Assembly (NCBI GenBank): GCA_003577005.1
Contig: QEUW01000182.1
Span: 1 to 14,427, forward strand
Origin: Chloroflexota bacterium
Lineage (GTDB): Bacteria; Chloroflexota; Anaerolineae; Caldilineales; Caldilineaceae
DNA length: 14,427 bases
Direction: 5' to 3'
Shown: positions 6,844-13,646 of the stretch, one piece after another
How the letters are laid out: each line of letters begins with the position of its first letter
Position numbering within the stretch: position 1 is the stretch's first letter
Translations under genes and position numbers: made by a program
Notes under the pieces: generated by a model
Told to the model about the DNA's origin: nothing
Database searches by the model: none
What the model saw: the letters and a program-made list of their open reading frames with translations, nothing else

Positions 6844-6962
6844 GTGGTCGGGACAAGCGCGAACTTGCTTGCCCACACCTAGCGTAGGTCATCGCCTCCG
6901 GCGTGACCTCCATCGCGGCCCCGGGTGCGTCTCATAAGCTTGCGCTTGCCCTGATGCTGTGG
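6839..6962. mobile_element. MITE-like segment flanked by 9-bp direct repeats
   Basis: ATGCTGTGG occurs at 6839-6847 and again at 6954-6962, like a 9-bp target-site duplication. The 106 bp between them begin with tcgggacaagcgcgaactt and end with the imperfect complement, aagcttgcgcttgccctg. Inside is a hairpin with aggtca (6886-6891) and cgcc pairing with ggcg and tgacct (6904-6909), plus smaller stems such as gggacaagc with gcttgccc (6850-6874). There is no coding capacity. The pattern fits a non-autonomous transposable element, but the terminal repeats are imperfect, so this is tentative. Confidence 0.4.
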
Positions 6963-6967
6963 GGTGT

Positions 6968-7008
6968 CCTGGAATGCGGGCGAAGTGGTGCCTCGCCCGT
7001 ATTCCAGG
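6968..7008 (-). terminator. Strong hairpin after the MalG-A permease gene
   Basis: cctggaatgcgggcga (6968-6983) pairs with tcgcccgtattccagg (6993-7008): 16 positions with one G-T wobble and a 9-nt loop. It begins 23 nt after the stop codon of the left-pointing permease. No T run follows on the minus strand, so it may protect the 3' end of the mRNA rather than act alone as a terminator. Confidence 0.5.
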
Positions 7009-7031
7009 AAAGGGCCGGAGAGTTTTTCTCA

Positions 7032-7907
7032 TTACCCCTTCACCGCCCCAGCGGTCAACCCTGAAATGATATAGCGTTGCATGACCAGATAGAAGACAAC
7101 CGGCAGGATCGAAAAGACTAGACCAGCGGCCATATACTGCTCCACTGGCGTAAAACCGGTAGCCTTCAACGTAGTGAGACCCACCGAGGCCGGCTGAAAC
7201 TGAGCGCTGGTGAGCATGATCACGGCAAAGAGAAACTCGTTCCACGCCGAAAAGAACGAGACCACGGCAACCGCCACCAGGCCCGGCAACGACAGCGGCA
7301 GCACAATGTGCCAGAGCACGCTCAGTTCGGTGCATCCATCCACCACCCCGGCGTCCAACACTTCCAGCGGGACGGTGTCAAAGACCCCCTTCAAAATCCA
7401 GATGCAGATAGGCAAGGCGAACGCAGTGTTGACCAGTGCCAACGCCGGCAAGCTATCCACCAGGTTCAGCCGCCGGTAAATGATGTAAAGCGGGATCACA
7501 ATCAGGATCTCCGGCAGCATCTGCGTAACCAGCAGAAACAGCCCAAAGGTGGAGCGTCCCCACCAGCGCAGGCTGGAGAGCGCATAGGCGCCCAACACCG
7601 TCAGCGCCGTACAGAGCAGCATCGCCATCGACGCAATCAGAAACGAGTTGCGCAGCCAGCGCGCAATTGGGTGATTGGCAAAGAGTTCGGCAAACTGGTA
7701 GAAGGTGATCTCCTGCGGAAACAACGGCGGCGGATAGTGCAGCGTGTACTTGCTCGGCTGAAAAGTGCTGACCAGCATCCAATAGATCGGGAAGATCGTC
7801 ACCAGCGAGACTAGAGCCACCGTGATATAGAGCAGGATCGTGCCCAGTGTTCGCGCTAGTTTGAAGGGTCTGTGGGTTGTTGCCGCGCCTGTCGCACTGT
7901 ATCCCAT
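7032..7907 (-). CDS. ABC sugar transporter permease, MalG type (MalG-A)
   Basis: This 291-residue membrane protein with about six hydrophobic spans is one channel half of a CUT1 sugar importer. The EAA loop reads LEVLDAGVVDGCTELSVLW (from about residue 181) and ends in IVLPL. The C-terminus, RYIISGLTAGAVKG, is typical of MalG. ATG 7907 is chosen because it begins 1 nt after the stop of the MalF-A gene, with GGGAG upstream; the frame continues to 7961 only as overlap with that gene. Tight spacing implies translational coupling. It is the last gene of the left-pointing operon and is followed by a strong hairpin. Confidence 0.9.
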   Translation of the reverse strand: MGYSATGAATTHRPFKLARTLGTILLYITVALVSLVTIFPIYWMLVSTFQPSKYTLHYPPPLFPQEITFYQFAELFANHPIARWLRNSFLIASMAMLLCTALTVLGAYALSSLRWWGRSTFGLFLLVTQMLPEILIVIPLYIIYRRLNLVDSLPALALVNTAFALPICIWILKGVFDTVPLEVLDAGVVDGCTELSVLWHIVLPLSLPGLVAVAVVSFFSAWNEFLFAVIMLTSAQFQPASVGLTTLKATGFTPVEQYMAAGLVFSILPVVFYLVMQRYIISGLTAGAVKG

Positions 7908-7908
7908 C

Positions 7909-8859
7909 TCAAGCGTTCTCCCGCGCCCGGCGCGCTTGCAGCACAATGAAGAAGATGGCAATCACCAACGAGACGACAAACCCCGCCACACCCAGCGCCG
8001 TGGCGTACGAATAGTCATAGAAGCGAAAGGCCGTGTTGAAGATGCGCATGACAATCGTCTCGGTGGCCCCCGACGGCCCGCCGCCGGTCATCAGGTAGAT
8101 GATGACAAACTGTTTGAAGGAAAAGATCGAGGCCAGCACCACCAACAGTTCCAGCGTGGAGCGGATGCTGGGAATGGTGATATTCCAAAACAACTGTAGC
8201 GGGCTGGCGCCATCTACCTTGCCCGCCTCATAGAGCTCTTGGGGCACCGCCTGCAACGCCGCCAGGATCACCAGGCTGTAGAAGGGAAATGCCTTCCACG
8301 AGGCGATCAACACCACCCACATCATCGCCAGCCAGGGCACCTGCAACCACTGTGGGTTCTCGGTAACGCCGGGGATCCAGCGCACCAACAGGTTGACCAC
8401 GCCAAACTGGGGGCTGAGAATCCAGATAAAGATCATCACCACCGGCACTTCGGGAAAAGCCCAGGGCAGCATGAGGGAAGCACGCGCAACCGGGCGCAGG
8501 GGAAAAGGGCGGTTGAAAAGCAGCGCCGTGATCAATCCGGCGCCCACTGCCACGACGATCACCAACACCGTGAAGATCAGCGTCGTCTGCATCACCTTCC
8601 AGAAAGCAGGATCGTTTACCATGCGCTGGTAGTTGTCCAGCCCCACCCACCGGGCCGGCCGGTTGGCCGCCAGTTCGATCTGCTGGAAACTGCCGAGGAT
8701 TCCCCGCACGATCGGGTAGACGATCAACGCAACTTCATAGAGGATGATCGGGAGCGCCAATGCGTAGGGTAACAGGTGCAGACGCCGGCGGGCTGGCGGC
8801 GCAGCCTTCGCCTGGCTCGTCCGCTCTGCTGCGCGACTGGCGTTTGCGGTATAGCTCAT
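7909..8859 (-). CDS. ABC sugar transporter permease, MalF type (MalF-A)
   Basis: This 316-residue membrane protein is the MalF-like channel half paired with MalG-A. A basic N-terminus (PPARRR near 21-26) precedes about six spans. The EAA loop is QELYEAGKVDGASPLQLFW (from about residue 207) ending in ITIP, and TGGGPSGATETI near 258-269 is a standard MalF signature. ATG 8859 follows AGGAGG about 10 nt upstream. That Shine-Dalgarno sits in a self-complementary stretch, aggaggctcct, a weak possible occlusion. The gene starts 26 nt after the dehydrogenase stop, so these genes are probably co-transcribed. No binding protein gene is adjacent to this pair. Confidence 0.9.
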   Translation of the reverse strand: MSYTANASRAAERTSQAKAAPPARRRLHLLPYALALPIILYEVALIVYPIVRGILGSFQQIELAANRPARWVGLDNYQRMVNDPAFWKVMQTTLIFTVLVIVVAVGAGLITALLFNRPFPLRPVARASLMLPWAFPEVPVVMIFIWILSPQFGVVNLLVRWIPGVTENPQWLQVPWLAMMWVVLIASWKAFPFYSLVILAALQAVPQELYEAGKVDGASPLQLFWNITIPSIRSTLELLVVLASIFSFKQFVIIYLMTGGGPSGATETIVMRIFNTAFRFYDYSYATALGVAGFVVSLVIAIFFIVLQARRARENA

Positions 8860-8885
8860 GGTTAGAGGAGCCTCCTGTGATTGCT

Positions 8886-9941
8886 CTATTCGTCTCGTGG
8901 CGCTAGCGGAAAGCGGGGAATGACCGTTGGGTTGACGATGTTCTCTGGCAAAGGCCAGCGCCCGTTCAAAATATCAAGAATATTCTGGAGCGCCATCGTG
9001 CGGGTATCTTCGCTGGCTTGCACCGAGCCGGCCGCCACATGCGGCGTCAGGATCACATTCTCCATGCCCGTCAGCGGGTGCAGGCGCGGCGGAACCTGCT
9101 CGGCAAAAACATCGATCAACTCAAACGTGTCGAGCCCCGCACCTGCCAGCCGGCCCTGCCGGAGCGCATCGATCAGCGCTTGCTCGTCCACCAACGCACC
9201 GCGCGAGGTGTTGATCAGACAGGCAGTCGGCTTCATCTTTTGCAGAGCGGCGCTGTCAATCAAATGATAGGTGGCAGGATTCAACGGCAGATGCAGCGAC
9301 ACATAGTCCGACTCGCGCAGAATTGTGTCCAAATCCGTCATGACCACGCCAAGCGCATCGGCCTGGTCGGTGGGCGCCTGTTTGTTGTTGCGCGTCGCCA
9401 GCACACGCATGCCAAAGCCCCGCGCCCGCCGGGCCATGTGGATGGCGCTACGGCCAAAGCCCACCAGACCGAGCGTGGCAGTGCTGACTCGCTGATTGCT
9501 GCTGACTGCACGTCTAGCGCGCCCCAAGTTGCCTTCCGCCATCGCGTTCTGAGCCGCCGTCAGCTTGCGCGCCAGGCTCAACAGCATCGCCATGGCATGG
9601 TCGGCCTGTTCTTCCACACAAAAGTAGGGTGTGTTCGCCACCACGATCCCCAACTCGGTGGCGCGCGCCACATCTATTTTATCAGTGCCGGCGCCCAGAC
9701 GTGCAATTGCCCGGCAACGCGTCATACTTTCCACCACACGGGTAGGCAAGCGAGTACCCACCAGCGCGACAATATCAGCATCCTGCACCAGCGGGATCAA
9801 TTCATCCGGCTCTTCGGCGCCCACCACGGTCACCGGCAGACCGTGCGCAGCGTATGCGGCCAACTCAGCCTCGCTGGGGTAGAAGACCGGTGCGGTCAAA
9901 CGGACGATTTTGAAGTCAGATAAAGGAGTCTTTTGTTGCAT
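8886..9941 (-). CDS. D-2-hydroxyacid dehydrogenase (phosphoglycerate dehydrogenase-like)
   Basis: This 351-residue protein has the family layout: a split catalytic domain (about 1-110 and 305-351) around a Rossmann NAD(P)-binding domain. The nucleotide motif is GLVGFGRSA (158-166), GxGxxA rather than the usual GxGxxG. Expected catalytic residues are R247 in NTSRG and H301 in LTPHVAA. The catalytic glutamate is unclear, because the region after D271 reads DTFELIDVFAEQVPP instead of the usual DVFxxEP; E281 is the likelier choice over E274. Such enzymes interconvert 2-hydroxy and 2-keto acids. Placement directly before a sugar permease pair suggests a role in catabolism of an imported sugar or sugar acid rather than serine synthesis. 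ATG 9941 has no clear Shine-Dalgarno. Confidence 0.85.
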   Translation of the reverse strand: MQQKTPLSDFKIVRLTAPVFYPSEAELAAYAAHGLPVTVVGAEEPDELIPLVQDADIVALVGTRLPTRVVESMTRCRAIARLGAGTDKIDVARATELGIVVANTPYFCVEEQADHAMAMLLSLARKLTAAQNAMAEGNLGRARRAVSSNQRVSTATLGLVGFGRSAIHMARRARGFGMRVLATRNNKQAPTDQADALGVVMTDLDTILRESDYVSLHLPLNPATYHLIDSAALQKMKPTACLINTSRGALVDEQALIDALRQGRLAGAGLDTFELIDVFAEQVPPRLHPLTGMENVILTPHVAAGSVQASEDTRTMALQNILDILNGRWPLPENIVNPTVIPRFPLAPRDE

Positions 9942-9986
9942 AGCGGCTATCGGAAAGTGGCTTTCAATCAGAGAAGAAAAAGCATC

Positions 9987-10013
9987 CGCAGATTGCGCAG
10001 ATTACGCAGATTG
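9987..10013. repeat. Three tandem 9-bp repeats (cgcagattr)
   Basis: cgcagattg, cgcagatta and cgcagattg follow each other without gaps. Short CGCAGATTA-type arrays are familiar intergenic repeats in several bacterial phyla. Only three units are present, so this is not CRISPR. Confidence 0.75.
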
Positions 10014-10043
10014 ACGCTTCCGGTTTTAGCGTGAAGTAGGATA

Positions 10044-10077
10044 TGCGGAGTTCGCACGTGGGCCTGCGAACTCCGCA
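10044..10077. repeat. 13-bp perfect inverted repeat
   Basis: tgcggagttcgca (10044-10056) and tgcgaactccgca (10065-10077) form a perfect GC-rich stem with an 8-nt loop. There is no T run on either side. It may be a REP-like palindrome or a factor-independent end signal for the left-pointing MalG-B transcript. Confidence 0.6.
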
Positions 10078-10087
10078 GTGTCGGATA

Positions 10088-10169
10088 AGAAACTATCTCA
10101 AAATCGGTTGTGGCTCTGGAACGCTCTCGAACAGCACAGGTGTGGCACAGAGATTTTGAGATAATTTCT
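10088..10169. repeat. Long inverted repeat with 18-position arms
   Basis: The arms at 10088-10105 and 10152-10169 match at 17 of 18 positions. The core tatctcaaaatc (10094-10105) pairs with gattttgagata (10152-10163), then one mismatch and five or six more pairs follow. The 46-nt interior carries no gene. The size suits a small palindromic element or a structured RNA; no identity is assigned. Confidence 0.55.
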
Positions 10170-10258
10170 AAGTCGTGGCACTCCCACAGATTTTGTTCAC
10201 GCAGTGAATGCAAAACGCCATCCGCGCAACCCGTCACATCCGCGTTCTATAGTTCAGC

Positions 10259-11110
10259 TCATCCCTTGGTCGACCCCGCCGTGATACCGCTGACAAAGCG
10301 GTCGGTAAAGAACAGATAGAGCAAGGCCACCGGCAGCGAAGAGAGCGTGGCGGCCGCCATCAGCGGCCCCCAGTAGAACCAGTCACCGCCGGTAAAGGCG
10401 CCGATGACGCCGTTGGTCAACATCTTGTTGCCTTCGCCACTCACAAAGACAATCGAATAGAGCAGTTCATTCCACGAAGCAGTAAACGAAAAGATAGCGG
10501 CGGTGATGATGCCCGGCCAGGCCATCGGCAGCGTGATGCGTACGATGGCGCCGATGCGGCTGGCCCCGTCCACCATGGCGCATTCTTCGGGCTCATGAGG
10601 CAGATTGGCAAAGTAGCCGCTCAGCAGCCAGGTGCAAAAAGGGATCAACAAGGTCGGATAGGTCAGCACCAACGCCGGGAGCCCTCCCAACAGCCCCCAA
10701 TCTTTCAAAATTTGCGCCAGCGGAACAAAAAGAAAGTTTTTGGGGGCAAGATAGATAATAAAAACCAGTGTCCCCGCCAGCGCCACGCCGGCAAAGCGCA
10801 ACCGCGCAATGGCAAAACCGGCCATCACCGAGACAACCACCGAGGCTACGGTTGTCAAGGCCGAAACCACGACCGTGTTGCGGAACCAGACAAAATAGAA
10901 CGGCGTCTGGAACACGGTGGCGTAGTTGTCCAGACTTGGGTTTTTGGGCACCAGGAAATTGCCGCTGAAATCGTAAATCTCCACCTCGTACTTTAGCGAG
11001 GTGATAAGCCCCCAGTAGAACGGGAACAGCAAGAAGGCGGTTACTGCCCCCAACAGTAGATAGAAGGGAGCAGAACGCCGGACAGTGCGGGCGAGGCGCG
11101 AGAGTTTCAT
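10259..11110 (-). CDS. ABC sugar transporter permease, MalG type (MalG-B)
   Basis: This 283-residue membrane protein is a channel half of the second left-pointing importer. It has about six hydrophobic spans. The EAA loop reads EPEECAMVDGASRIGAIV (from about residue 173) followed by ITLP, with Glu-Cys where the family usually has Glu-Ala. The C-terminus, RFVSGITAGSTKG, is typical. ATG 11110 is preferred: it lies 5 nt past the MalF-B stop and has AGGA about 9 nt upstream. An in-frame TTG at 11119 overlaps that stop but has no spaced ribosome site. It is coupled to MalF-B and followed by a repeat-rich gap. Confidence 0.9.
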   Translation of the reverse strand: MKLSRLARTVRRSAPFYLLLGAVTAFLLFPFYWGLITSLKYEVEIYDFSGNFLVPKNPSLDNYATVFQTPFYFVWFRNTVVVSALTTVASVVVSVMAGFAIARLRFAGVALAGTLVFIIYLAPKNFLFVPLAQILKDWGLLGGLPALVLTYPTLLIPFCTWLLSGYFANLPHEPEECAMVDGASRIGAIVRITLPMAWPGIITAAIFSFTASWNELLYSIVFVSGEGNKMLTNGVIGAFTGGDWFYWGPLMAAATLSSLPVALLYLFFTDRFVSGITAGSTKG

Positions 11111-11115
11111 CGTCG

Positions 11116-12060
11116 TCAATCCTGATGTTGGCGGCGCACGCTGATCAAAGAGGCGATGACCAGCAACACCAATACCGGAAACATCGTCATCGTCACTGCC
11201 GCTCCCAGGCCGATCATGCCCGACGACAGCGACAGACTATAAGCGGTAAGCGCAAACAACGTGGTGGCGTTGTTGGGCCCGCCGCGGGTGAGCAAGAAGG
11301 GGAGGTCAAAATCGCCCAGCGTGCTGATCGTCGAAATCAACATTACGATGATCACAACCGGCAGAATCATGGGAAAGGTAATGCGCCAAAACGAGACCCA
11401 GGCGGACGCACCATCGATCTTGCTGGCCTCGATAATTTCGGTCGAAACGGATTGGATGGCCGCCAGAAAGGTGATGCCAAAAAAGGGCACGCCACGCCAC
11501 ACATTGACAAAGATCAGCGAGGCCATCGCCCACCGTTCGTCGCGCAAAAAGGGAATGGGTTGGGAGAGCAGACCCAGCTTGACAACCAGGAGCTCGTTGA
11601 CGATGCTGAACGTGGGGTGAAAGATCCACGACCAGATCATCGTGCTAAAGACGGTCGGCATGATCCAGGGCAACAGCAGCATCGCCTTCACCACGCGCTG
11701 GCCGATAAACGGACGGTTGAGCAAGACAGCGAGGCCAAGCCCGCCGAAAAATTTTAGCACGAGGGCTACCGTCGTATAGACAAGCGAGTTTGTCACGGTC
11801 TTGGCAAACAGGCTTGTTCGCAACAAGCGTGCGTAGTTCTCAAAGCCGGTGAAGTTGGCCGGCGCACCGATTTGCTTGTCGGTGAAGCTGAGATAGATGG
11901 CATATACAAAGGGATAGGCCATCATCACCATCAAAAAGATGAAGCCAGGGCTGAGGAGGATATAGCCCAGCGAACTATCCCGATGCAGCAGCCTGGAGAT
12001 AAAGGCCCCTAAAGAGTTCGGTTGCGCACGATGCGACCGGGAACGAGTTATCGAAGCCAT
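11116..12060 (-). CDS. ABC sugar transporter permease, MalF type (MalF-B)
   Basis: This 314-residue membrane protein is the MalF-like partner of MalG-B. About six spans are visible, the first near residues 32-58. The EAA loop is EIIEASKIDGASAWVSFW (from about residue 208) ending in ITFP, and TRGGPNNATTLF near 258-269 is the MalF signature. ATG 12060 is chosen because GGAG lies 6 nt upstream. An ATG at 12072 and a TTG at 12090 are in frame, but the latter runs into the octamer repeat array. The gene follows SBP-B across a 100-bp gap containing an inverted array and is nearly contiguous with MalG-B. Confidence 0.9.
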   Translation of the reverse strand: MASITRSRSHRAQPNSLGAFISRLLHRDSSLGYILLSPGFIFLMVMMAYPFVYAIYLSFTDKQIGAPANFTGFENYARLLRTSLFAKTVTNSLVYTTVALVLKFFGGLGLAVLLNRPFIGQRVVKAMLLLPWIMPTVFSTMIWSWIFHPTFSIVNELLVVKLGLLSQPIPFLRDERWAMASLIFVNVWRGVPFFGITFLAAIQSVSTEIIEASKIDGASAWVSFWRITFPMILPVVIIVMLISTISTLGDFDLPFLLTRGGPNNATTLFALTAYSLSLSSGMIGLGAAVTMTMFPVLVLLVIASLISVRRQHQD

Positions 12061-12076
12061 CGGTTTCTCCATACCA

Positions 12077-12147
12077 TGACAGGATGACAAGGTGACAAGA
12101 TGACAAAATAAGGTGCCCGCTCATCTTGCCATCTTGTCATCCTGTCA
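12077..12147. repeat. Inverted arrays of an 8-bp tandem repeat between SBP-B and MalF-B
   Basis: The left arm has four octamers in a row: gacaggat, gacaaggt, gacaagat, gacaaaat (12078-12109). The right arm has their complement in four octamers: tcatcttg, ccatcttg, tcatcctg, tcactctg (12121-12152). Together 12077-12103 and 12121-12147 form a 27-position stem with two imperfect pairs and a 17-nt loop. Like the hairpin at 3961-3998, it sits at a binding-protein/permease junction. It may stabilise the upstream mRNA or reduce read-through. The structure is seen; the role is inferred. Confidence 0.7.
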
Positions 12148-12160
12148 CTCTGCCAATTTA

Positions 12161-13519
12161 CTAGGCGAGCAACTCGAGGTCAGCAATATCATTCATGACG
12201 CCTTCCAGCGCGGCCTCGGCATTGCCAGTGGAGCAGGCTTGTGAGAAGAGCTTGCCGATCAGGATCTGGTCCTGGATGAGCGAGGCGAGCCGGGTCTGAT
12301 TGGGCAATGCATGGCCTGCTGGCAGCGCCAGCTTGAACATCTCCTTGGCAATGGCGAGCTTGGGGTCCTCGGGCCAGATCGGCTCGTTTTCATAGTTGGG
12401 CAGCAGCGGCAGGATGTAACCCTGGCCAGCCTTATAGAACTCGCTCAAATTCGGGATCGAGAAGAACTGGCGCATGAGGTCCATCGCCGCATCCAGATCG
12501 GCGCCCTGGGTGTGGTTGAGGATACCCCACCAGGGCAGTTGCCCGTAGCCAAACCGCCCACCCGGACCTTGTGGCGGCAGGGCATGGTTCATGCCCTCGG
12601 CAACTTCCGGGTTGCTCTCCAGCGCAGGCAGATAGATGGTATTGACGTTGGGTGTCATCGAAATCTTGCCGGCCAGAAACGCAGAGTTGTTGGCGCCGTC
12701 ATCGTAGCCCACTTCACCTGGGTCGCCCGCCTCGTTGTGCAGTTGGATGGCAAATTCGAGCGCAGCCAGCGTCTCCTCGCTGTCGAGCGCCAGCGAGCCA
12801 TCCTCATTGAATTCCTTGCCACCAAAGGCCCAGAGCATCAGGCGCGGCACCGCGTTGCCGTCGCCACTGGCCTGGTCGGTAAAGGGCATGCCGTAGGGGC
12901 GACCTTTCTCTTTGAGCGCCTTGCCAAGGACCAGCGCTTCTTCCCAGGTATCGGGGAAAGTCTCGACCCCCTCTTCCTGCAACCAGTCCTGGCGATAGTT
13001 GATAAACCAGTTGTGCTGGCCGAGCGGCGCACCCAACCACTTGCCATCCTGGACCATTTGATAGGGTGCGTTGGGCAGGTATCCCCCACCTTCCTCATCG
13101 AGCTCGCTGACCAGGTCACTGACATCGACCAGGGCATTGGCAAAAATGTGCGGCGGCGAGCTGTATTGAATGATGTTGGCCCCACCCCCCGTTTCGATGG
13201 CGGTCTGGATTTTCGGTAGCACCTGAGCGTCTCGCTCAAAGGTCACGGTGACATTGTTCTCGCTGGCCCACTGGTTGGCGAACGATTCGATCACTACGTC
13301 GAGCGCGGGCAGGAAAGACCACGGCCCGCCGAGGAAGCGCACAGTGGCGCCTTCTGCCGTGACAGGGGCAGCTGGCGCATCGCCGGCTGCGGGCGCGCTG
13401 GCGGGTGCAGCGGCCGGGGCGCAGGCTGCCAATGCAGTGATGCCTGCGCCGGCGGCCAGGATTCCTGCTCCTTTTAGAAACCGACGGCGGGTAATCAGGT
13501 GGGAGGTTGGGGCGGTCAT
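12161..13519 (-). CDS. ABC sugar transporter, extracellular solute-binding protein (SBP-B, Tat lipoprotein)
   Basis: This 452-residue protein is a family 1 solute-binding lipoprotein. A Tat motif TRRRFLK (residues 10-16) is followed by a hydrophobic stretch and the lipobox LAAC with C33. An Ala/Pro linker leads to the two-lobed binding domain from about residue 55. It should be exported folded and anchored outside, delivering a carbohydrate to MalF-B and MalG-B. ATG 13519 has AAAGGAG about 9 nt upstream (plus-strand ctccttt at 13529-13535). Its gene lies directly after the end of a second, different binding-protein gene, an unusual pairing. The ligand cannot be told from sequence. Confidence 0.9.
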   Translation of the reverse strand: MTAPTSHLITRRRFLKGAGILAAGAGITALAACAPAAAPASAPAAGDAPAAPVTAEGATVRFLGGPWSFLPALDVVIESFANQWASENNVTVTFERDAQVLPKIQTAIETGGGANIIQYSSPPHIFANALVDVSDLVSELDEEGGGYLPNAPYQMVQDGKWLGAPLGQHNWFINYRQDWLQEEGVETFPDTWEEALVLGKALKEKGRPYGMPFTDQASGDGNAVPRLMLWAFGGKEFNEDGSLALDSEETLAALEFAIQLHNEAGDPGEVGYDDGANNSAFLAGKISMTPNVNTIYLPALESNPEVAEGMNHALPPQGPGGRFGYGQLPWWGILNHTQGADLDAAMDLMRQFFSIPNLSEFYKAGQGYILPLLPNYENEPIWPEDPKLAIAKEMFKLALPAGHALPNQTRLASLIQDQILIGKLFSQACSTGNAEAALEGVMNDIADLELLA

Positions 13520-13646
13520 GGTTTGGTTCTCCTTTGCAGTACGATGATGCGAAGTGGTGGCTTATCGTCGAAAGAGTATCCGCATGTTGCTGGGTGGCAT
13601 CGGGGGAATATCGCTCGCATTGAGACCGGGCGGATGCAATCCACCC
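13520..13646. other. Gap between the two solute-binding protein genes
   Basis: This 127-bp gap contains the SBP-B Shine-Dalgarno and a weak interrupted stem, gggtggcat (13592-13600) with atg...ccaccc (13634-13646, four unpaired bases). That stem follows the SBP-A stop directly on the minus strand. It might be a partial terminator or 3'-end structure. I see no clear promoter. Confidence 0.3.

Larger units (their letters stand above)
9942..10258. other. 317-bp non-coding gap rich in repeats
   Basis: No credible gene is present; short open frames on both strands lack ribosome sites and run across the repeats. The gap holds a 9-bp tandem repeat, a 13-bp perfect inverted repeat and a long 18-position inverted repeat (separate entries), plus a small stem ttcac-gca-gtgaa at 10196-10208. 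It separates MalG-B from the dehydrogenase, so it may hold the 3' end of one transcript and the promoter of the next. I could not identify a convincing promoter. Confidence 0.6.

Noticed and set aside
6889..7335. 148-residue minus-strand frame overlapping the MalG-A 3' end
   Set aside because: Most of it shadows the permease; the remainder crosses the hairpin and MITE-like segment and has no ribosome site.
9018..9923. 301-residue open frame opposite the dehydrogenase
   Set aside because: Its composition is rich in Arg, Gln and His with no domain pattern; the opposite strand encodes a clear dehydrogenase.
9987..10013. CRISPR-like array
   Set aside because: Units are 9 bp, contiguous, and have no spacers; no cas genes are present.
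11125..11757. 210-residue open frame opposite MalF-B
   Set aside because: It is highly charged, repetitive shadow sequence; the opposite strand is a clear permease with an EAA loop.
12078..12152. CRISPR or tracr-like repeat
   Set aside because: The period is 8 bp without spacers; it is a tandem/inverted simple array.
12311..13219. 302-residue open frame opposite SBP-B
   Set aside because: No domain or ribosome site is seen, and the minus strand has a Tat lipoprotein signal and binding-protein fold over the full length.
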